From: Rhodopirellula islandica
GTDB lineage: Bacteria > Planctomycetota > Planctomycetia > Pirellulales > Pirellulaceae
Length of the DNA stretch: 64,000 nt
Assembly (NCBI RefSeq): GCF_001027925.1
Contig: NZ_LECT01000053.1
Location: forward strand, 31,515-95,514
Reading direction: 5' to 3'
Shown here: positions 58,749 to 64,000 of the stretch, in pieces
How the letters are laid out: each line of letters opens with the position of its first letter
Numbering within the stretch: the stretch's first letter is position 1
Notes under the pieces: generated by a model
Told to the model about the DNA's origin: nothing
What the model saw: only the letters and a program-made list of their open reading frames with translations
The model's database searches: none
Translations under genes and position numbers: made by a program

Positions 58749-59807
58749 GTGAATCGACTCGAATCGCCTCGCGAAGGTCAACTTCGCGAAAACCAAACCC
58801 GTGAACGTCAGTTTCGCGAACATCAATCGTTCACGAAGACCAGCACCACGAACGATGCGGTGACCCTGTATCGTCCCGTCACGCTGCTCTACATGGCAGC
58901 GATGACAATGATGCTGGTGCCGATGATGACGCTGGTCGATGTGAACATCGCGTCGTACTTCCGCACCGCACCGCTGCCGGCGGAACTGGATTCCGCCTTG
59001 GAATTGTCCTTGGTGCTCTCGCACGGTTACGGGGTCTTTGTGATCTTGCTTGCCATTTTGTTGATGGCCCCCAAACGGCGTTGGCATTTGCCTCGTCTAG
59101 TCACGTTGGCACTGGGCGGTGGAGCCATTGCGACGATTGCAAAGATGTTTGTGATCCGGCCTCGTCCCAGCAACCTCAATCTCAACCATGCCGGTCACGA
59201 TTCCGCTTGGCTTTGGGCATTCGATTGGGATCTCAGCGAAGTCGCTTCGTTTGACTCGGCCATGCGAGCCTTTCCCAGCGGTCACGTTGTCACCGCGACC
59301 GCCATGCTGATCGGATTGTGGGTGGTTGTCCCGAGAGGTCGCTTGTTATTCGTCATGGTTTGGATGGGTGTGCTGGCCAACCGGGTCAACACCAGCGCTC
59401 ACTTCACCAGCGATGTGTGTGGCGGTGTGGCGTTTGGACTGTTTTGGTCCTATGTCTGCTTTCATCCGCGTTTGCTAGGCAACCTCTTTGACAAGATGGT
59501 TCCCGAACATGGGCGACGCACTCGCGCTGAAACCAGCGATTCGTCGGAAGCCAATCAGCAATTGGCCCCCCAAATCAACGTGGGTTCGCCGACGGGAACA
59601 CCATCGTTCCCCATGCATGCCTCACCAATTCATGCTTCGCAAATGAGTGCGACGGAACAATACGAAGCGATGGCATCCAAGATGTCGCCCAATGCGACAC
59701 CACCTCGTTCGAACACGTCCGGTGAGATCGAAAAGAACGATCAGCAGGGTGATGACCACCACAACAGGCAGCAAGATTTCGGCGATGCAGGCGAGCGAGC
59801 GGCTTAG
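58749..59807 (+). CDS. PAP2-family phosphatase with divergent N-terminal repeat
   Basis: 352 residues from a GTG at 58749, supported by CAGGACGCCATC just before it. Six membrane helices are likely. The phosphatase motifs are K132...RPRP (137-140), PSGH (176-179) and NRVNTSAHFTSD (211-222) with His218 and Asp222; the last is a variant of the usual SR...H..SD. Residues 8-30 hold a decapeptide-like repeat (QLRENQTRER/QFREHQSFTK), encoded with a 30-bp period around two TTCGCGAA sites (58783 and 58813). The C-terminal 100 residues are Ser/Thr/Pro-rich and cytoplasmic or exported. It acts on lipid phosphates such as undecaprenyl pyrophosphate in the usual case. Confidence 0.82.
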   Translation: MNRLESPREGQLRENQTRERQFREHQSFTKTSTTNDAVTLYRPVTLLYMAAMTMMLVPMMTLVDVNIASYFRTAPLPAELDSALELSLVLSHGYGVFVILLAILLMAPKRRWHLPRLVTLALGGGAIATIAKMFVIRPRPSNLNLNHAGHDSAWLWAFDWDLSEVASFDSAMRAFPSGHVVTATAMLIGLWVVVPRGRLLFVMVWMGVLANRVNTSAHFTSDVCGGVAFGLFWSYVCFHPRLLGNLFDKMVPEHGRRTRAETSDSSEANQQLAPQINVGSPTGTPSFPMHASPIHASQMSATEQYEAMASKMSPNATPPRSNTSGEIEKNDQQGDDHHNRQQDFGDAGERAA

Positions 59808-59855
59808 CAACCCAGCTCGGAGAACCTCCGAGCGCGCGGCCTGTTGATTGAATCC

Positions 59856-59885
59856 TAACCCGAAGCGTGAGCGAGGGATCGCGTG
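59856..59885 (+). repeat. Dispersed-repeat-like sequence in the PAP2 3' intergenic region
   Basis: The stretch starting TAACCCGAAGCGTGAGCGAG looks like a Rhodopirellula-wide interspersed repeat I remember from related genomes. It is flanked by CTGTTGATT at 59841-59849 and again at 59911-59919, a 70-bp direct pair. The 301-bp gap 59808-60108 holds no gene I can support. Confidence 0.45.
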
Positions 59886-60108
59886 CCAACGCGCCGCGAG
59901 GTCTAGCAGGCTGTTGATTCAATACGTTTCGCAGATTGAACGATCAGTCGATGGGCGATTGCCCACGGCTACCGGAGACAAACCGGACACGAGCTTGTTC
60001 CGGCTGAATCAATCGACAGGCTGCTGGCTGACGACACACCCAGTGTCAGGAACCCAATTCAGCAGGGTTCCATTTGAATTCAGGATCGTCGCCCTGAATC
60101 ACAGCGGC

Positions 60109-60402
60109 TTAGAGTGAGCCGTCTTGTTCCAACATTTCTTTGTATTGATCGCGTTCGCGACGAGTCGCTTCCAAATCGAAGATCAGATACTTCATGTCCA
60201 AACGAAGTTGCGACAGGGCTTCTTGAACCAAGTTCAAGATCCGACGACGGCGAGTGCTGCATTCCACCACGCGAGCCAAAGCGGGTGCAACCGCGTCCCG
60301 ATACCGAGCGGGCAAGGCATCAATCGCGGCAGCCATTTCTTGCAGTTCAACTGGGGTTTCGTCGTTGATTTTGGCGGTGTTGTTGGCAGCAATTTTGGTC
60401 AT
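60109..60402 (-). CDS. Small helical protein of unknown function
   Basis: 97 residues from the ATG at 60402, with AAGGAAAG about 9 nt before it. It is nearly all helical (LQEMAAAIDALPARYRDAV, RRRILNLVQEALSQLRL, RRERDQYKEMLEQD), charged and without a signal peptide. Such proteins look like small regulators or scaffold subunits, but I recognise no family. It is divergent from the 972-residue gene. Confidence 0.72.
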   Translation of the reverse strand: MTKIAANNTAKINDETPVELQEMAAAIDALPARYRDAVAPALARVVECSTRRRRILNLVQEALSQLRLDMKYLIFDLEATRRERDQYKEMLEQDGSL

Positions 60403-60805
60403 AGAAGTGACTTTCCTTCGAGGGCGTCAGGGTGTGGGACCAAACCAGCGAGTCGTTGCTTGTTTGGTGAGAGCCATCCATTGCACTTGCGGTGCCGGCT
60501 GCCTGCCGACACGACGTTGTGGTCCCGAAGTCATTACGGGAAAAGCACTTACGGTTTTCATTGATGTGTGTTGCGTTTTCGCAACGTGGCGTTCTAGCAA
60601 CACACTTTCGATCTGGCTTTCCTGCCCAAGACTTGGTATCCCAAGCACTTAGGTGCGTTTCGGGGGATCAACCCGTAGTTGGGGAAGTTTCGCAACGTGA
60701 TGTTGCGTTTTCGCCTCCCGGTCACTTGCAAGGGATTGTTCCCTTGGCTCCCAAGGTGGTCAACGTTCAATCTGGCTTGCCGACACGTTTGCAGAACTTC
60801 CCGCG
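60403..60805. other. 403-bp intergenic region with paired hairpin motifs
   Basis: GTTGCG-TTTT-CGCAAC (60570-60585) and CGCAAC-GTGAT-GTTGCG (60691-60707) share their arms in opposite loop arrangement. TTGCGTTTTCGC recurs in both. A third small hairpin GCAC-TTAG-GTGC lies at about 60647. ATCTGGCTT and TGCCGACACG also recur. The region lies between divergent genes and may be a control region or a small RNA gene. I could not define transcript ends. Confidence 0.35.
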
Positions 60806-63724
60806 ATGGCTGAAACGGCTAGGAAAAGTATTCCGATGCAGTCCCGATCGAATCGGGCGTTGGTCAACGTTGCGCGTTCCACTCGAACCGAGATCGTGAC
60901 AAAATTGAGTTCCATCGGAACGGCCACTTGCGCGAACCTCCCATCCAGCTTCGTTGCGTTCGTGTGTTTGCTAGCCACGATCAACGTGGCATCCGCGCAG
61001 CTGATTGATTCGCTCGATGCGTATCCGCCGCGTTGGTCACTTCACGAAAGTGATTGCGATGCCAAGGTGGCTGACCAAGGCCATGAGCATGACCCGTCGG
61101 CCGAAGGCGGAGTCTGCGAAGCGATCTCGTTGGTGACCGGACATGGCACGCAGGCCATCTTGGTTTATCCGATCGAACCCGTCCGCCCCATCGATGAATT
61201 GTCTGCGATGGTCTCGGTCAAAGGTCTCAACACCGGCATTCAAATTGGCTTTCGAGTCCGGTTCCCCTATCTCATCGATCCTGAAACACGGCGTCCCGCT
61301 TCCGTTTTGATTTTGGGTTCGCAGTATCGCCGGGTGGGAGAATTTCAACGGCTGGGAATCAGTCACATCACCGCTCCGCTGCGTCTGAAAATCATCGCCC
61401 TTCGAAACGAGTACGGAATCCAAGCCGACGTGTCCTCGCCTTATGTCGATGCAGTCGTCGTCAATGCGTATGGCAAACCCGGCAACGCAACGTTGCGATT
61501 GGACGACCTTCGGGTCAACGCCATGGTTCCCGTGACCGAACTGGACAGTTCCCCACATTCGTCCAGCAACAACAGTCGAACACCGCTGCAATCCTCCTCA
61601 CGGATGGACATCGACCTTTCCATCTTGCAAGGTGGGCGACGCCCGAATCTGACCGAGTCCGTCGCCAACGCTCGTTCATTGATCTCACCGGCTGATCAAC
61701 CCGCGTTTCCCATTGGGCGCGTCACACGAATCATTCAGTACAACAACGAACCACTCAGTTGGATTCGTTCCTTGGGCTTCGATGCGATTTGGTTGGCGGA
61801 GACGCCGACCGCTGCGATCTTGTCCGACGCGATTGCTCATCGCATGCGCATTTACGCGCCGTGCCCAACCGTTCCGGATCCCAAACTCGAGCCCTTGCTT
61901 GAACCGGTCGCGGGCTGGATTGCGGCACCGAACCTGGTGATGGACAGCCACCACCGTGAGCAAGTCACTCAACAGGTTGCTCGCCTGCGCGCGTTGCCAC
62001 GACGTTGGCAGCGACCGATTGTTGGTTCGCCCGTCGAGGACTTTCGGCATTATGGCGCCATGTTGGATGCCGCCGTGTTGACTGCCCCGCCGCGCATTCG
62101 CGCTCTTTCCAGTGAAGCGGTTCGCACCGAACGTTCCCAGCAACGTTTTCGGTTGGGCGGCAAACCCATCGCAATCAGTGTCTTGGGAATGCCCAACGCC
62201 TCCTCCATTGCTCAGTCCAATGCAATTGCGAATCGGATCGGCACGCCTGCCACTGAGACCTTTGCTTGGCAACCGATGTGGCGAGAGGTCGCCGATGCGA
62301 TGGCCGATGCTCCGTCGGCAATCCTCGTTCGGTCCACCCGTTCATTGGCTTCCGGTGAAACGCTGGACCAAAACCGTGGGATGGCGATCAGTTTCCTCAA
62401 CCGCTTTGTCGCCTCGCTCGAAAAATGGATTTCCACCGGCACGCCGGATGTCACGCCCGTTCCGGTCGGGCCTTACTACACCGCCCATCGTCTGACCAGC
62501 GGTTCCACCACATTTCTGATTTGCACGTCTGCGATGGTCCGTGGGACACGCATCATGAGCGGCGATGGCAAGACCCTTCGCATTGACTTGCCCGCGTTTG
62601 AGCAAGGCAAGCTGATGTGGCGTTTGACTCACTTCGCCGCCGAACGCATCGAGCCTGAGACAACCCCACACGGCACCTCAATCGAAATCGTTTCGCCTGA
62701 TGTGGTCGAAGTCATCGCGATCAGCGACCAAATTTCCGAGGGCGGTCAGCTGGCCTCATCCCTGGACAAGTTTTCACAACAAGCCTCTTTGGACCGTTGG
62801 CAGTTGGCTCGCGATTCCATTGAACAGTCGGGCACCGCTTGGGCCCGAGCCATTGCCGCCCGAGCCGTTTCTCGCGACGCACCGAACGACTTGCTCGAGG
62901 TCGCACGCAGCACCATCAACAATTCGGAACGCATGGTCCGCAGCAACGATGCCCAATCCGCATTGCGGTTGGCCGCGCGGGCGGACGCCTGGAGCATGAA
63001 AGCCAACTGGATGCTTTGCGATGCCTTCCGGGAAGACCCGTACGGCATTGTCAGCAGTCCACCGCTCGACGCAGGCAACTTCGAAACCCAAATTGCCTGG
63101 TCGCCGTTGTTGAATTCCGGCTTGGCCACGTCTTCCGTGCTGAAGTTACCACCGATTGGCGACATCCACGGTCGCTCCCGTTGGGGAGTGAACCTACTTA
63201 GCGGCGGCGGCATGGACCGTCCCGACAGTCTGCAAACCGAGGGTTGGACCTTTGGCCGTCGCCATTCTGAATGGGCAGAAACCACGGCGGAGTGCGTGGA
63301 CCGCGGCGTCTTTCACGGCACTGGGGCACTGGCTGTACGCGTGATCCCGAAACGGGACGATGCGTTGCCAGGCGGATACGAGGGCACCGCGTTGCTGGTC
63401 CGCAGCCCACCGATCTTTGTCGAACCCAATCAAGCCGTCCGGATCGACGCGGTCGTCCGCACGCTGGGATTTGGCGGCCCTCATCAAGGGCTGTTGATGT
63501 ATGACTCCCTTGGCACGCAAGAACTCGGCGTCCTCATTCGCGATCGCCCCGATTGGACCCCCGTCACGCTGTACCGACAAACCGTCAACGACGAACCGAT
63601 CCACGTGATGTTTGAGGTCCTCGGCGGCGGGGAGGCGATCATCGACGAGATTCAAGTCCGAGCCTGGGAAACAGACGCCAACCCACTGCCCGCGATGCGT
63701 CCCATCTCTCACAAACAAGATTGA
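60806..63724 (+). CDS. Large exported protein of unknown function, possible barrel domain
   Basis: 972 residues from the ATG at 60806, with an unusually long N region; ATG 60836 is an alternative. The signal core SFVAFVCLLATINVASA ends in a cleavage-type VASAQ near 64. Residues 66-260 look like a beta-sandwich. Residues 290-560 have strand-helix alternation with SLGFDAIWLAETP, like a TIM barrel of the glycoside-hydrolase kind, but I see no clear catalytic pair. The last ~250 residues carry a beta-sandwich with a DUF642/CBM-like ring of short strands (GTGALAVRVIP, EGTALLVRSPP). No named family can be claimed. Confidence 0.7.
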   Translation: MAETARKSIPMQSRSNRALVNVARSTRTEIVTKLSSIGTATCANLPSSFVAFVCLLATINVASAQLIDSLDAYPPRWSLHESDCDAKVADQGHEHDPSAEGGVCEAISLVTGHGTQAILVYPIEPVRPIDELSAMVSVKGLNTGIQIGFRVRFPYLIDPETRRPASVLILGSQYRRVGEFQRLGISHITAPLRLKIIALRNEYGIQADVSSPYVDAVVVNAYGKPGNATLRLDDLRVNAMVPVTELDSSPHSSSNNSRTPLQSSSRMDIDLSILQGGRRPNLTESVANARSLISPADQPAFPIGRVTRIIQYNNEPLSWIRSLGFDAIWLAETPTAAILSDAIAHRMRIYAPCPTVPDPKLEPLLEPVAGWIAAPNLVMDSHHREQVTQQVARLRALPRRWQRPIVGSPVEDFRHYGAMLDAAVLTAPPRIRALSSEAVRTERSQQRFRLGGKPIAISVLGMPNASSIAQSNAIANRIGTPATETFAWQPMWREVADAMADAPSAILVRSTRSLASGETLDQNRGMAISFLNRFVASLEKWISTGTPDVTPVPVGPYYTAHRLTSGSTTFLICTSAMVRGTRIMSGDGKTLRIDLPAFEQGKLMWRLTHFAAERIEPETTPHGTSIEIVSPDVVEVIAISDQISEGGQLASSLDKFSQQASLDRWQLARDSIEQSGTAWARAIAARAVSRDAPNDLLEVARSTINNSERMVRSNDAQSALRLAARADAWSMKANWMLCDAFREDPYGIVSSPPLDAGNFETQIAWSPLLNSGLATSSVLKLPPIGDIHGRSRWGVNLLSGGGMDRPDSLQTEGWTFGRRHSEWAETTAECVDRGVFHGTGALAVRVIPKRDDALPGGYEGTALLVRSPPIFVEPNQAVRIDAVVRTLGFGGPHQGLLMYDSLGTQELGVLIRDRPDWTPVTLYRQTVNDEPIHVMFEVLGGGEAIIDEIQVRAWETDANPLPAMRPISHKQD

Positions 63725-63765
63725 GCCCCACGCCCCCACCTCCCACAAGCTGCCATCCCATATCA

Positions 63766-63823
63766 TCCCATATGGTGCCAGCCACCTTCATTTCCTCCCA
63801 TATGGTGCCAGCCACCTTCATTT
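63766..63823. repeat. Two perfect 28-bp REP-like repeats, 30-bp period
   Basis: Two identical copies (63766-63793 and 63796-63823) each hold TCCCATAT, the palindrome GGTG-CCAGC-CACC (63774-63786 and 63804-63816) and TTCATTT. A partial TCCCATAT lies at 63756-63763. GTGGCTGGCAC-like palindromes next to a Y1-type transposase are typical of REP sequences. Confidence 0.8.
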
Positions 63824-63885
63824 GACTTTGCTGCGGCGATGCATACGATGCTTTTGTCTTGCCAATCCCTTTGGAGAGCAGAGCG

Positions 63886-64000
63886 ATGCCGCGGCCTCAG
63901 CGATGTGAACAGTTTGATCCAAACGAAGTGGGAATCGTGCACGTGGTCCAGCGATGTGTGCGACGCGCCTTCCTCGCAGGGGTCGACCAAGCGACTGGCA
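63886..64000 (+). CDS. REP-associated tyrosine transposase, 5' part
   Basis: Only 38 codons are inside the window and no stop is reached. The start ATG at 63886 follows GGAGAGCAGAGCG. The peptide opens MPRPQRCEQFDPNEVG and continues VVQRCVRRAFLAGVD, the N terminus I recognise in Rhodopirellula transposases of the IS200/RAYT (Y1) group. The HUH motif and catalytic Tyr lie beyond the window. The direct repeats 60-120 bp upstream are likely its REP targets. Confidence 0.78.
   Translation, partial: MPRPQRCEQFDPNEVGIVHVVQRCVRRAFLAGVDQATG

Overview
The window comes from a planctomycete of the Rhodopirellula type (Pirellulaceae). The clues are the LEPR-XLL-type N-terminal motif on a giant surface protein, a dihydropteroate-synthase-like enzyme of the tetrahydromethanopterin type, several short secreted proteins with weak family signals, and a REP-associated transposase whose first residues look like those of Rhodopirellula copies. 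The assignment rests on recognition of these features, not on a database search.

Layout. 1-954 is the 3' part of an exported DUF1573-like protein. 1048-2529 encodes a dihydropteroate-synthase-like enzyme, and 2773-5550 an O-antigen-ligase-like polymer enzyme with a TPR tail. 5569-12391 (minus strand) is a four-gene block: a TolC-like outer-membrane channel, two HlyD/RND-type adaptors, and a fusion of a PqqD-like domain, an M50 metalloprotease-type membrane domain and a HlyD domain. Diverging from it, 12718-40752 encodes one protein of about 9,340 residues. It starts with an LEPR-XLL motif and a DUF4347 domain, continues through LamG, beta-helix, C-type-lectin-like, cadherin and VCBS modules, and ends in a hydrophobic WALRGG-type segment. 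I read 5.6-40.8 kb as one system: a giant surface protein with a dedicated envelope export or anchoring machine that has no ABC ATPase among its genes. This is the most interesting part of the window.

Behind the giant gene lies a long imperfect palindrome, then a membrane PAS-GGDEF-HD-GYP protein (41131-43749), convergent with a radical SAM plus FAD-dependent halogenase-like gene pair (43746-46251). 46.3-48.5 kb holds three small exported proteins: Pro/Gly-rich, lipoprotein, and His/Tyr/Gly-rich. A Ca2+/Na+ antiporter overlaps a Tat-lipoprotein flavoenzyme by ATGA (48640-51311). Next on the minus strand come a GT2 polyprenyl-phosphate-mannosyltransferase-like gene with no usual start codon, an acidic protein with a possible HTH, a lipoprotein, lepA, a ROK kinase and a DUF502 membrane protein. 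A PAP2 phosphatase (plus strand), a 97-residue protein (minus strand) and a 972-residue exported protein (plus strand) follow. The window ends in REP-like repeats and the first 38 codons of a REP-associated tyrosine transposase.

I recognised no rRNA, tRNA or CRISPR array. The housekeeping content (lepA, ROK, DUF502, PAP2) indicates ordinary chromosome rather than a genomic island.
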